Positions 1-7,428 of a stretch of 64,000 nt of DNA are shown here, one piece after another (the first letter of the stretch is position 1; each line of letters starts with the position of its first letter). Source of the DNA: Afipia sp049747295 (GTDB taxonomy: Bacteria > Pseudomonadota > Alphaproteobacteria > Rhizobiales > Xanthobacteraceae); contig NZ_JBMHJM010000001.1 of assembly GCF_049747295.1 (NCBI RefSeq), positions 4,898,001-4,962,000 on the forward strand. Reading direction: 5' to 3'. The notes below the pieces were generated by a model. It was given only the letters and a program-made list of their open reading frames with translations, searched no databases and was not told where the DNA came from. A program made the translations under genes and the position numbers.

Positions 1-1
1 C

Positions 2-2416
2 CTCGGCGGCAACGCGTTGACTGTCGGTGGCAACAACCAAAGCACGGTGGTCAGCGGTATAATCAGCGACTGCGGTGCGGGCGGCAACGCGTGTTCCGCT
101 TCCGGGGCGACTGGCGGCATGCTCGTCAAGGCCGGGACCGGCGACCTGACGCTGTCCGGCGCCAATTCTTATAGCGGCGGCACGTGGGTCGCCGCGGGGA
201 CATTGAGTCTGGCGAATAACGACGCGCTTGGGACCGGGGCCGTGATGCTCGATCCCAACACGACGCTGCACCTTGCGGGCGTGCAGATTGCCAACACCGT
301 CAATGTCTGGGGCGATCCGAATATTGCCGTCACCGGCGCGAACTCGCTGAACAGCATTGCCGGCTCCGGCGACATCAACATCCTTGGCACATCCGCCAGT
401 GCGACCACAGACGTGCTCACGCTGAACGGCCCGAACACCTACACCGCGGACACCTTCGTCGGCAATGGAACGGCGAGTGCTGCGGCGACCTTGAAGGGCG
501 GCGGAGCCAATGCATTGAGTGCCAATTCGACGACAACGGTGACGGCGAACAGTGTCCTGGACCTCAATGGCTTCGATCAGGCGATCGGCGCGCTGGCTGG
601 AGCCGGGACGGTCACCAACGGCGGTGGGAGTGCGGCGACGCTGACAGCCAACGGCAACAACAGCTCAACGATCTTCAGTGGTGTTATTGAGAATGGCAGT
701 GCGCCGACGGCGTTGACCAAGGCTGGCACCGGCACGCTGGTGCTCTCGGGCACCAACACTTTCACCGGTGCAACGACGGTCAACGCTGGACGCTTGATGA
801 TCGATGGCTCGATCGTGTCGTCAAGTGGAGTCCAAGTGAACGCGGGCGGATCAGTCGGGGGCTCAGGTTTTCTCCCGTCAACGGTAGTTGCCGGCGGTGG
901 CACGCTGGCCCCCGGCAGTACCACCACGGCTCTGACAGTGAATGGCAATCTGATGTTCGACACCGGCGCGACATACGCCGTACAGGTTTCGCCGACAGCA
1001 GCCGGGCACACGGACATCACCGGGACGGCAAACCTCGCCGGCACCGCCTATGTCAGTTTTGCTTCCGGAAATTATACGAAGGGCAATTATACTCTTCTTT
1101 CTGCGGCTGGTGGATTGGGCGGCACGACATTCGATACGCTGCAGACAAGCATGCCAGGTTTCGTCACCTCGCTCGGTTACACGGCCAACGACGCGGTGCT
1201 GATGATCTCGTCGGCGGTTCTCGGCGCAGGGCAGGGGCTTGGGCGTAACCAGCAGAACGTCGCCAATACGATCAATGATTACTTCAACAACGGCGGTATG
1301 CTGCCCCCCAGTTTCTCCAATTTCTTCAGTCTCAGCGGGAGCCGTCTTGGCGATGCGCTGTCGCAGGCTTCAGGAGAGGCGGCAACGGGCGCGCAGCAGG
1401 GCGCATTCCAGCTCATGAACAGGTTTTTCGGGGTCATGCTCGATCCCACGGTGGGCGGCACGGGACAGGCCGGCGGACCGGCGCTCGGTTTCGCCGCGGA
1501 GCGCGACATGTCGCCTGATGTTGCTCGCGCTTATGCTTCCGTGTTCAAGTCAGCGATCAAAGAACCGCAATCCTTCGAGCCACGGTGGAATATATGGGCT
1601 TCCGGCTTCGGCGGCTCCAGCAAAACCGGCGGAGATATCGCATCCGGCTCGCATGATAGCACTGCGCGTATCTATGGCTCTGCCGGCGGAGCCGACTATC
1701 ACTTCTCGCCTGACACCGCCGTGGGCTTTGCTTTTGCCGGAGCTGGTACCAGCTGGGGGCTTGCCGGTGGGCTCGGTGGCGGCAAAAGCGATGCCTTTCA
1801 GGCGGGGCTCTACGGTTCGAGGCGATGGGGAAGCGCCTATGCGTCCGCCGCGTTCGCATTTGCCAACCACTGGATGTCGACCGACCGTTATGCATTGGCC
1901 GGCGACCATCTCACGGGAAACTTCGGTGCGCAGAGCTACGGCGGGCGGCTGGAAAGCGGCTATCGCTTCACGACGCTGTTTGGTGGTATCACGCCATATG
2001 CCGCCGTGCAGGCACAGGCTTTCCACACCCCGGGCTACAACGAGACGGATGTCGCTGGTGGAGCGCTGGCATTGTCATACGGTTCGCGTGACGCAACCGA
2101 TACGCGGAGCGAACTTGGCATGCGCTACGATCGCACGATGCTCCTCAACTCAAATGCGTTGCTCACGCTCCGCAGTCGCCTCGCATGGGCTCATGACTGG
2201 GTCAGTGATCCATCGCTGACGGCGGCCTTCCAGTCGCTTCCCGGCTCGGGCTTTGTTGTCGGTGGGGCAGTGCCGGCGAAGGACACGCTGCTCGCTTCGG
2301 CCGGTGCCGAGTTATTCATGACACCTGCCTGGTCCGTGCTCGCCCGGTTTGATACCGAATTGTCCGGAAACTCCCAAACGTATGCCGGAACGGGCACGTT
2401 GCGTTACACTTGGTAA
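2..2416 (+). CDS. Autotransporter (type Va secreted) protein, 5' end outside the window
   Basis: The frame is open from the first bases, so this is the C-terminal ~804 residues of a longer protein. The passenger shows autotransporter-associated beta-strand repeats, seen as K-A-G-T-G-x-L-x-L-S-G-x-N-x-[YF]-x-G-x-T blocks near nt 130-210 and 715-800, in a Gly/Ala/Thr/Asn-rich background typical of beta-helical passengers. From about nt 1570 to the end lies an autotransporter beta-barrel with aromatic strand ends and a C-terminal Trp, the usual outer-membrane barrel ending. Known for the family: the barrel inserts in the outer membrane with BAM help and exports the passenger to the cell surface. 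The passenger's job (adhesin or other) cannot be read here. No protease triad is evident in the visible part. Confidence 0.9.
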   Translation, partial: LGGNALTVGGNNQSTVVSGIISDCGAGGNACSASGATGGMLVKAGTGDLTLSGANSYSGGTWVAAGTLSLANNDALGTGAVMLDPNTTLHLAGVQIANTVNVWGDPNIAVTGANSLNSIAGSGDINILGTSASATTDVLTLNGPNTYTADTFVGNGTASAAATLKGGGANALSANSTTTVTANSVLDLNGFDQAIGALAGAGTVTNGGGSAATLTANGNNSSTIFSGVIENGSAPTALTKAGTGTLVLSGTNTFTGATTVNAGRLMIDGSIVSSSGVQVNAGGSVGGSGFLPSTVVAGGGTLAPGSTTTALTVNGNLMFDTGATYAVQVSPTAAGHTDITGTANLAGTAYVSFASGNYTKGNYTLLSAAGGLGGTTFDTLQTSMPGFVTSLGYTANDAVLMISSAVLGAGQGLGRNQQNVANTINDYFNNGGMLPPSFSNFFSLSGSRLGDALSQASGEAATGAQQGAFQLMNRFFGVMLDPTVGGTGQAGGPALGFAAERDMSPDVARAYASVFKSAIKEPQSFEPRWNIWASGFGGSSKTGGDIASGSHDSTARIYGSAGGADYHFSPDTAVGFAFAGAGTSWGLAGGLGGGKSDAFQAGLYGSRRWGSAYASAAFAFANHWMSTDRYALAGDHLTGNFGAQSYGGRLESGYRFTTLFGGITPYAAVQAQAFHTPGYNETDVAGGALALSYGSRDATDTRSELGMRYDRTMLLNSNALLTLRSRLAWAHDWVSDPSLTAAFQSLPGSGFVVGGAVPAKDTLLASAGAELFMTPAWSVLARFDTELSGNSQTYAGTGTLRYTW

Positions 2417-2474
2417 GTAGACGGAACCTCTGCCCCCTAGCCGCAAGAGAGTTCGCTAATTGCAAGACGCCACT

Positions 2475-2552
2475 CGAGTGGGGCGGATTTGACATTCGCT
2501 CCCACGCGGTCGCGAGTTCCTCAAGCGAATGTTGGAAGCAAAGGACCGCTAC
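2475..2552. repeat. Decayed copy of the CTAG paired-hairpin repeat (hairpin 1 only)
   Basis: A 78-bp stretch matching hairpin 1 of the complete copy at 47972 in the stem (GATTTGACATTCGCT) and in the loop (CGCGAGTTC then TCAAGCGAATGT). The outer arms have diverged and only about 9 bp of inner stem still pair perfectly. Its right end contains CTA on the plus strand, which serves as the TAG stop codon of the permease gene on the minus strand. No hairpin 2 is visible beside it. Confidence 0.6.
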
Positions 2553-3475
2553 TTCACGAGCGCAATGGCGATCGGCATGGTAATGATGGCGAGCACGGTC
2601 TGGAGGGTCAGGGTTTCCGCCACCAACGGCGCATCGCCTCCCATCTGGCGCGCAAGTAAATAGGCGCTCGATGCGGTCGGCACCGAGGCGCAGCATGCGA
2701 CGATCGCCAGGCTCGCACCTGAAAGTCCGAACGCGATGCCGAGCGAGATGGCGAATGCCGGCATCACGATCAGTTTGAGAAAGCAGCCCAGCAGCGCCGG
2801 TCCGTCTGGACGCAGTACGCCCTTGAGCTTCAGACCCGCGCCGACGACAAGCAATCCCAGCGCGAGTGACGAACGTCCCAAGGCGTCGAGAAATTCATTC
2901 GCCCATAAGGGGAGCGCGAGACCGGACAGGTTGAACGCCATACCCACCGCACACCCCCAGATCAACGGGTTTTGGGCGATCGCCAAAAGGATGCGGGGCC
3001 AGGACAGCCGCGTGGGTGAGGCATAGCGAGCCAGCACCCAGACGGCGGTGATGTTGAGAACCGGAATCATCGCGACGATCGCCACCGAGGCGAGGGTGAG
3101 GCCGACAGCGCCGTAAAGGCTGCCCGCGACCGCGAGCCCTACATAGGTCTGCCAGCGGCAGGAACACTGAAAGATCGATGTGAAGGTCGGTCCGCTGACG
3201 CCGAGCCGCTTCATCAACAGTGGCCGCAGCGCCAGACACAGCGCCACCATCAGGAACACTGCAATGAGCAAGGCTCCTGCGACGCCCGCGAAGGGGACTT
3301 CCGCAAGCTTGGCCCGGGCGAGGCTCTGGAACAGCAGTGCCGGAAACAGCACGTAGTAAACGAGCCGTTCGGTGCCGCTCCACAATATGTCTTCCTTGAG
3401 CAGGATACGACGCAGGACGAAACCCATCACGATCAGCAGAAATATGGGCACAATGGCCACGACCACAGGCAGCAT
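2549..3475 (-). CDS. AEC-family transporter (auxin efflux carrier / malonate permease type)
   Basis: A 308-residue, very hydrophobic protein with about ten predicted membrane segments in the 5 + 5 arrangement of the bile/arsenite/riboflavin superfamily. The N-terminus (MLPVVVAIVPIFLLIVMGF followed by L-R-R) is typical of AEC carriers, as is the length. Family members export or import small organic anions such as malonate in bacteria; substrate cannot be inferred here. It starts 3 bp after the ruvX stop codon on the same strand, so the two are probably cotranscribed. Its TAG stop lies inside a decayed copy of the CTAG hairpin repeat. Confidence 0.85.
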   Translation of the reverse strand: MLPVVVAIVPIFLLIVMGFVLRRILLKEDILWSGTERLVYYVLFPALLFQSLARAKLAEVPFAGVAGALLIAVFLMVALCLALRPLLMKRLGVSGPTFTSIFQCSCRWQTYVGLAVAGSLYGAVGLTLASVAIVAMIPVLNITAVWVLARYASPTRLSWPRILLAIAQNPLIWGCAVGMAFNLSGLALPLWANEFLDALGRSSLALGLLVVGAGLKLKGVLRPDGPALLGCFLKLIVMPAFAISLGIAFGLSGASLAIVACCASVPTASSAYLLARQMGGDAPLVAETLTLQTVLAIITMPIAIALVK

Positions 3476-3478
3476 CGG

Positions 3479-3985
3479 TCACTGATCTCCAGCCGAGCGG
3501 CCCAGTGCCGTCAGGCGATCGAGCGCACCCTGCAGGATGAAGATCGCTGCGTGCTCGTCGATCACTTTGGCGCGTTTGGCGCGGCTCATATCCATTTCGA
3601 TCAACTCGCGCTCGACGGCGACGGTCGACAGCCGCTCATCCCACAAGCCGATCGCGAGGGGGGTGAGCTTTGAAAAATTGCGGGCGAAGGCGCGGGTCGA
3701 CTGAGCCCGAGGTCCTTCGCTGCCATCCATGTTGATGGGAAGTCCAAGGATGAAGCCTGCGACCTTGCGCTCGTTGGCCAGTTCAAGCAGCCGGGCGGCA
3801 TCCGCGGTAAAGGTCTTGCGGTGAATGGTTTCTATACCCGTTGCCAGTCTGCGGTCCGGATCGGACACGGCGACGCCGATGGTCTTGGTGCCGAGATCGA
3901 GCCCGATCAGGGCGCCTCGTGATGGCCAGTGCGCAACGGCTTCGATCAGCGGTAATATCAAGGCGGGCATGTTGTCGCATAGCAT
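3479..3985 (-). CDS. ruvX: Putative pre-16S rRNA nuclease / Holliday junction resolvase-like protein (YqgF/RuvX)
   Basis: 168 residues with the RNase H-like fold signatures of YqgF: L-D-L-G-T-K-T-I-G-V-A-V-S-D near the N-terminus, the G-L-P-x-N-M-D-G-S motif, D-E-R-L-S-T, and a C-terminal D-E-x-A-A-x-x-I-L-Q. These carry the acidic metal-binding residues. Known role: trimming of 16S rRNA 5' ends, with a proposed link to transcription and recombination. The start could also be the Met at 3970 (MPALIL), since neither has a strong ribosome-binding site. It is first in a likely two-gene unit with the AEC permease and is divergent from the small membrane protein at 4025. Confidence 0.93.
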   Translation of the reverse strand: MLCDNMPALILPLIEAVAHWPSRGALIGLDLGTKTIGVAVSDPDRRLATGIETIHRKTFTADAARLLELANERKVAGFILGLPINMDGSEGPRAQSTRAFARNFSKLTPLAIGLWDERLSTVAVERELIEMDMSRAKRAKVIDEHAAIFILQGALDRLTALGRSAGDQ

Positions 3986-4024
3986 GTGCGGTACAAGCGT
4001 TGCAAAGCGGTGAGGGGATCGGCA

Positions 4025-4249
4025 GTGGACGGGTTGACGTTATTCGGGCTGTTTGCCGTGACAGCAATGCTGGTCTGCTATGCCCTGGAAGATCGCAGCC
4101 CGTGGTTCATCTTCGGATTCGCCGTGGCTTGCGCGTTGGGATCGGCCTACGGTTTTCTCCAAGGGGCATGGCCCTTCGGTGTGGTCGAAGCCATCTGGGC
4201 GCTGGTGGCGTTGCGGCGCTGGTTCGCCAAGCAGCGGACGGCGACATAA
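4025..4249 (+). CDS. Small membrane protein of unknown function
   Basis: The open frame begins at 3986, but GTG at 4025 is preferred because it is preceded by GAGGGG at 4012-4017 with suitable spacing and gives a clean hydrophobic start (VDGLTLFGLFAVTAMLVCYA). The product is about 74 residues with two membrane-spanning stretches (roughly residues 4-20 and 28-48), an aromatic segment with W-P-F-G and a basic tail (R-R-W-F-A-K-Q-R). I do not recognise a characterised family. It is divergent from ruvX, with only about 40 bp between the starts. Confidence 0.6.
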   Translation: MDGLTLFGLFAVTAMLVCYALEDRSPWFIFGFAVACALGSAYGFLQGAWPFGVVEAIWALVALRRWFAKQRTAT

Positions 4250-4459
4250 CGCGGAAAAACGGAATGGCGAGGGTTCCGGTCTACGCGTCTCATCGCTCGC
4301 GGCTACGCCTGGCTTGGTCAGTTTCGCAGCAACCCGAGCAGCCAGGCTGTTCCGCGATTTGCCCTGCGCTAAAAATAATCCGCCATGCACAAGTTATGGT
4401 TGTGATTTGACGAGAGTCGGCGCATTCATCCACCGCCTCGCCCGCACTGGATTCTCCCT

Positions 4460-4993
4460 TTGACCAATCAGGATCAAACCGACTTTTTCGGTCGTGACCG
4501 TATTCGCTGTGTTCAGCAAATCGGTATGCTTAAGCTATGGGACCGCTCGAAACGGGGAGAGGTGCTGCCGCTTGCATCCGCCGTTCACGATGAAGATCTC
4601 GCCCGGTTACGCGAGAAGCTGTTGTTGCTCGATGTTGAGCGGCAGGACGGTGAGCCCCGCTACTTGATTCGGTATCAAGGCTCCGACATCGATCGCATGA
4701 ACAATCGCAATTGCGTCGGGCTTTATCTGAATGACGTCATGGAGCCGTCTATTCGCGAAAGAGGGTTGAAAACCTACCGTCGCGTGGTCGATCTGCGGTT
4801 ACCTGCGTTCAATTCGACCGTTGTCCAAGACGAAAACGGCGCAAGCGTGCAGTATGAACGGCTGCTGCTGCCTTTCACGCGCTCCGGTGATCGGGTTGAC
4901 CAGATCTACAGCATTGTCACGCTGTACACCGAAGACAACCAGTCGCCATTCGAGACACTGAAAAACGCCGTTTCCCGGAACGAGCAGCCCTGA
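4460..4993 (+). CDS. PAS-like sensory/ligand-binding domain protein (alphaproteobacterial PAS_5 type)
   Basis: 177 residues. The pattern near the N-terminus, L-W-D-x-x-K-R-G-E-x-L-P-L-A-S followed by a predicted alpha/beta PAS-like core with R-Y-x-G-S-D-I-D and a late Y-E-R-L-L-L-P-F strand, resembles the single-domain PAS_5 proteins common in this order. There is no kinase, GGDEF or HTH domain. The start is uncertain: TTG at 4460 gives 177 residues and the next Met (MLKLWD) is 22 codons on. Role unknown. The family is usually described as a small sensor-like domain of unknown partner. It stands alone between the small membrane protein and gatC. Confidence 0.55.
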   Translation: MTNQDQTDFFGRDRIRCVQQIGMLKLWDRSKRGEVLPLASAVHDEDLARLREKLLLLDVERQDGEPRYLIRYQGSDIDRMNNRNCVGLYLNDVMEPSIRERGLKTYRRVVDLRLPAFNSTVVQDENGASVQYERLLLPFTRSGDRVDQIYSIVTLYTEDNQSPFETLKNAVSRNEQP

Positions 4994-5000
4994 TCCCGGC

Positions 5001-5023
5001 GAATTCCGGATTCGGGACACCAG
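5001..5023. repeat. Remnant of the right arm of CTAG repeat hairpin 2
   Basis: GATTCGGGACACCAG at the end of this 23-bp stretch matches the 3' arm of hairpin 2 in the complete copies (AATCGGGACTCTAG at 28165, GACGGGACACCAG at 48138). No left arm remains. It lies 8 bp after the PAS-like gene's stop codon, the same kind of location as the other copies. Short, so chance similarity cannot be excluded. Confidence 0.35.
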
Positions 5024-5165
5024 GGCTGGGTCGCACAACCTTTTGAAGTTTCTGCCATTATTTCCCGGCGTCCTGATCGCCCGGGATCATTTGACGTTGG
5101 CGATCCGCGCCAAAATGCTCTATAGGGCGGGCGGAACAGAGCAGTCGCCCCGGAGTCTCCTGGAT

Positions 5166-5453
5166 ATGTCAGTCGATACCGCCACCGTCCGCCGGATCGC
5201 GCATCTTGCGCGCATTGCCGTCAAGGATGAGGAAGTGGCCCATCTGCAGGGCGAGTTGAATGCTATTCTGGCGTTCGTCGAACAGCTGTCGGAAGTGAAT
5301 GTCGACGGGATCGAGCCGATGACCTCTGTCATGCCGATGGAGATGAAAAAGCGCGCGGATGTCGTCAATGACGGCGAAATCCCCGACAAGGTGCTGGCCA
5401 ACGCGCCGGTGACCGAAGATCATTTCTTTCTGGTGCCGAAGGTTGTCGAATAA
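5166..5453 (+). CDS. gatC: Asp-tRNA(Asn)/Glu-tRNA(Gln) amidotransferase subunit C
   Basis: 95 residues from ATG 5166. The reading frame extends upstream to 5043 but that part does not look like GatC. The sequence has the GatC pattern V-R-R-I-A-H-L-A-R-I at the N-terminus, an E-L-N-A-I-L-A-F-V-E-Q-L helix, a M-T-S-V stretch and the late A-P-x-x-x-D-x-F-x-V-P-K-V. GatC stabilises GatA and forms a belt round the GatAB complex, which amidates Glu-tRNA(Gln) and Asp-tRNA(Asn) in organisms lacking GlnRS or AsnRS. It begins the gatC - small CxxC protein - gatA run. Confidence 0.95.
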   Translation: MSVDTATVRRIAHLARIAVKDEEVAHLQGELNAILAFVEQLSEVNVDGIEPMTSVMPMEMKKRADVVNDGEIPDKVLANAPVTEDHFFLVPKVVE

Positions 5454-5482
5454 CTCCTCCACCATACTCGTGAGGCAATGCC

Positions 5483-5671
5483 ATGTGCCTGCTGTGCGAT
5501 GACGAAAAGTCCTATGCCGCCTACCTGCAATATCTCGATGCAATGGAGCGCGCGGGACAAGTCGCCGATCCCGACAAGGCGATGGATATGCTGATCGAAG
5601 AAATCCAGAAGAGCGACGCCGAAAAGCTCAAGAACAAATCCCCCTTTTCCTGCGACCCGGTTGATGAATGA
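5483..5671 (+). CDS. Small conserved-looking CxxC protein between gatC and gatA
   Basis: 62 residues beginning MCLLCDDEKSYAAYLQYLDA, with a C-x-x-C at residues 2-5 and a third Cys in the C-terminal S-P-F-S-C-D-P. The middle is a predicted amphipathic helix rich in Asp, Glu and Lys. It starts 29 bp after gatC and its stop overlaps the gatA start (ATGA at 5668-5671), which suggests translational coupling. I do not recognise a named family. The paired Cys could bind a metal or form a redox pair, which is inference. The tight fit inside the operon argues it is a real gene. Confidence 0.7.
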   Translation: MCLLCDDEKSYAAYLQYLDAMERAGQVADPDKAMDMLIEEIQKSDAEKLKNKSPFSCDPVDE

Positions 5672-7146
5672 CTGATCTGACTTCGCTGACGCTTGCGGAT
5701 GCCCGTGAGGGCCTCACGCAGAAATCCTTCACCGCTCTGGAACTGACCGATGCGCATCTCGCCGCCATGGAGAAGGCGCGGGCGCTCAACGCGTATGTGC
5801 TCGAGACACCGGATCAGGCCCGGGCTCAGGCGCGCGAGCAGGACGCCAAGATCGCAAAGGGCGAAGCCGGTCCGCTTGCGGGTATTCCACTCGGGGTAAA
5901 GGACTTGTTCGCCACCAACGGTGTGCGCGTCACGGCATGTTCGAAGATTCTCGGCAACTTCATCCCGCCCTATGAATCCACCGTCACCTCGCAGTTGTGG
6001 CGCGACGGCGCGGTGATGCTCGGCAAGCTGAACAACGACGAGTTTGCGATGGGCTCGTCGAACGAGACGTCGGCATTCGGTCCCGTCATCAATCCCTGGC
6101 GGCGGGAAGGTTCGGACACGAACCTCGTTCCGGGCGGTTCGTCCGGTGGTTCGGCGGCCGCGGTCGCGGCCAATCTCTGCTTCGGTGCCACGGGGACAGA
6201 CACCGGCGGTTCGATCCGCCAGCCCGCCGCGTTCACCGGCATTGTCGGAATCAAGCCAACCTATGGCCGCTGCTCACGCTGGGGCATCGTCGCTTTCGCC
6301 TCATCGCTCGACCAGGCCGGACCGTTCGCGCGCACGGTGCGCGACACCGCGATCCTGATGCGCTCGATGGCAGGTCATGACCCCAAGGACACCACGTCGG
6401 TTGATCGGCCGGTCCCGGACTATGAAGCCGCGATCGGCAAGTCGGTGAAGGGCATGAAGATCGGTATTCCGAAGGAATACCGCCTCGATGGCATGTCCGG
6501 CGAAATCGAGAAGCTGTGGGGGCAGGGAGCGGACTGGCTGAAGGCGGCAGGCGCTGAACTTGTGGAGGTGTCACTGCCTCACACGAAATACGCTCTGCCG
6601 GCTTATTACGTGGTGGCGCCGGCGGAAGCGTCGTCCAACCTGGCGCGCTACGACGGCGTGCGCTACGGTGCTCGCGTCAATGGCCGCACCATCATCGACA
6701 TGTACGAGAACACCCGCGCCGAAGGTTTCGGCCCGGAAGTGCGCCGCCGTATCATGATCGGGACGTATGTGCTGTCGGCCGGCTATTACGATGCCTACTA
6801 CCTGCGGGCTCAGAAGGTCCGCACGCTGATCAAGAAGGATTTCGAGGATGTGTTCGCGCAAGGCGTGAATGCGATCCTGACACCGGCAACACCGTCCGCA
6901 GCGTTCGGCATCGGCGAGAAGGGTAAGGCCGATCCGATCGAGATGTATCTCAACGACATCTTCACGGTGACGGTGAACATGGCGGGATTGCCCGGCATCG
7001 CCGTGCCTGCCGGCAAAGACGGGCAGGGGCTGCCGCTCGGCTTGCAGTTGATCGGCCGTCCGTTCGACGAGGAGGCATTGTTCTCGCTCGGCGCAGTGAT
7101 CGAGCAGGCTGCCGGAAGCTTCACCCCAAAGCACTGGTGGGCCTAG
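5668..7146 (+). CDS. gatA: Asp-tRNA(Asn)/Glu-tRNA(Gln) amidotransferase subunit A
   Basis: 492 residues, normal length for GatA. The amidase-signature triad is visible: Lys77 in G-V-K-D-L-F, the cis-Ser158 in G-G-S-S-G-G-S and the nucleophile Ser182 in D-T-G-G-S-I-R-Q-P-A. The 24-residue spacing between the two serines is that of the family. GatA hydrolyses glutamine and passes ammonia through the complex to GatB, where the misacylated tRNA is amidated. Start ATG overlaps the stop of the preceding CxxC gene. gatB follows after 282 bp that hold a complete CTAG paired-hairpin repeat, so the operon may be interrupted or attenuated there. Confidence 0.97.
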   Translation: MTDLTSLTLADAREGLTQKSFTALELTDAHLAAMEKARALNAYVLETPDQARAQAREQDAKIAKGEAGPLAGIPLGVKDLFATNGVRVTACSKILGNFIPPYESTVTSQLWRDGAVMLGKLNNDEFAMGSSNETSAFGPVINPWRREGSDTNLVPGGSSGGSAAAVAANLCFGATGTDTGGSIRQPAAFTGIVGIKPTYGRCSRWGIVAFASSLDQAGPFARTVRDTAILMRSMAGHDPKDTTSVDRPVPDYEAAIGKSVKGMKIGIPKEYRLDGMSGEIEKLWGQGADWLKAAGAELVEVSLPHTKYALPAYYVVAPAEASSNLARYDGVRYGARVNGRTIIDMYENTRAEGFGPEVRRRIMIGTYVLSAGYYDAYYLRAQKVRTLIKKDFEDVFAQGVNAILTPATPSAAFGIGEKGKADPIEMYLNDIFTVTVNMAGLPGIAVPAGKDGQGLPLGLQLIGRPFDEEALFSLGAVIEQAAGSFTPKHWWA

Positions 7147-7208
7147 CCCGTTAGAAGCCCCCGCGGGCGCCAATCCGGCTTTCCGGAAATCCGCCGCAAG
7201 CCTATGAG

Positions 7209-7375
7209 CTAGTGCGGTGGATCTGATGTTCGTATCGGTATAACCGCTGGTCCATCATACGAACGTCAGATCCAAAACCGCACTAGATTCATATTCTTGC
7301 TAGTGTCCCTTAGGTTCTGACATTCGTAAACGAGCTAACCGCAAACTCATACGAATGTCAGAACCGGGCCACTAG
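7209..7375. repeat. CTAG paired-hairpin repeat, complete copy A
   Basis: Hairpin 1 (7209-7286) opens CTAGTGCGG and closes CCGCACTAG; the inner stem pairs GGATCTGATGTTCGTAT with ATACGAACGTCAGATCC, leaving an AAA bulge on the 3' arm. A 13-bp linker (ATTCATATTCTTG) follows. Hairpin 2 (7300-7375) opens CTAGTGTCCC and closes GGGCCACTAG around a stem GGTTCTGACATTCGTA, with a TTA bulge on the 5' arm. The element lies between gatA (stop 7146) and gatB (start 7429). Compare the copies at 28001 and 47972. Confidence 0.9.
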
Positions 7376-7397
7376 AATTGAAAATTCCAGGGGTTTT

Positions 7398-7419
7398 CTA
7401 CCCCGCGCGCGCGGGGTAG
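7398..7419. promoter_or_regulatory. Perfect 22-bp palindrome directly before gatB
   Basis: Two 11-base arms, CTACCCCGCGC and its exact complement, with no spacer. It ends 9 bp before the gatB ATG, so its 3' arm (GGGGTAG) occupies the region where the ribosome-binding site must lie. In RNA it could fold and hide the start region; in DNA it could be a dimeric-repressor site. Which applies is not known. Confidence 0.55.
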
Positions 7420-7428
7420 AAGTGCCTC

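Noticed and set aside
7209..7375. CRISPR array
   Set aside because: There are only two hairpins, not regularly spaced identical repeats with unique spacers, and no cas genes occur in the window.
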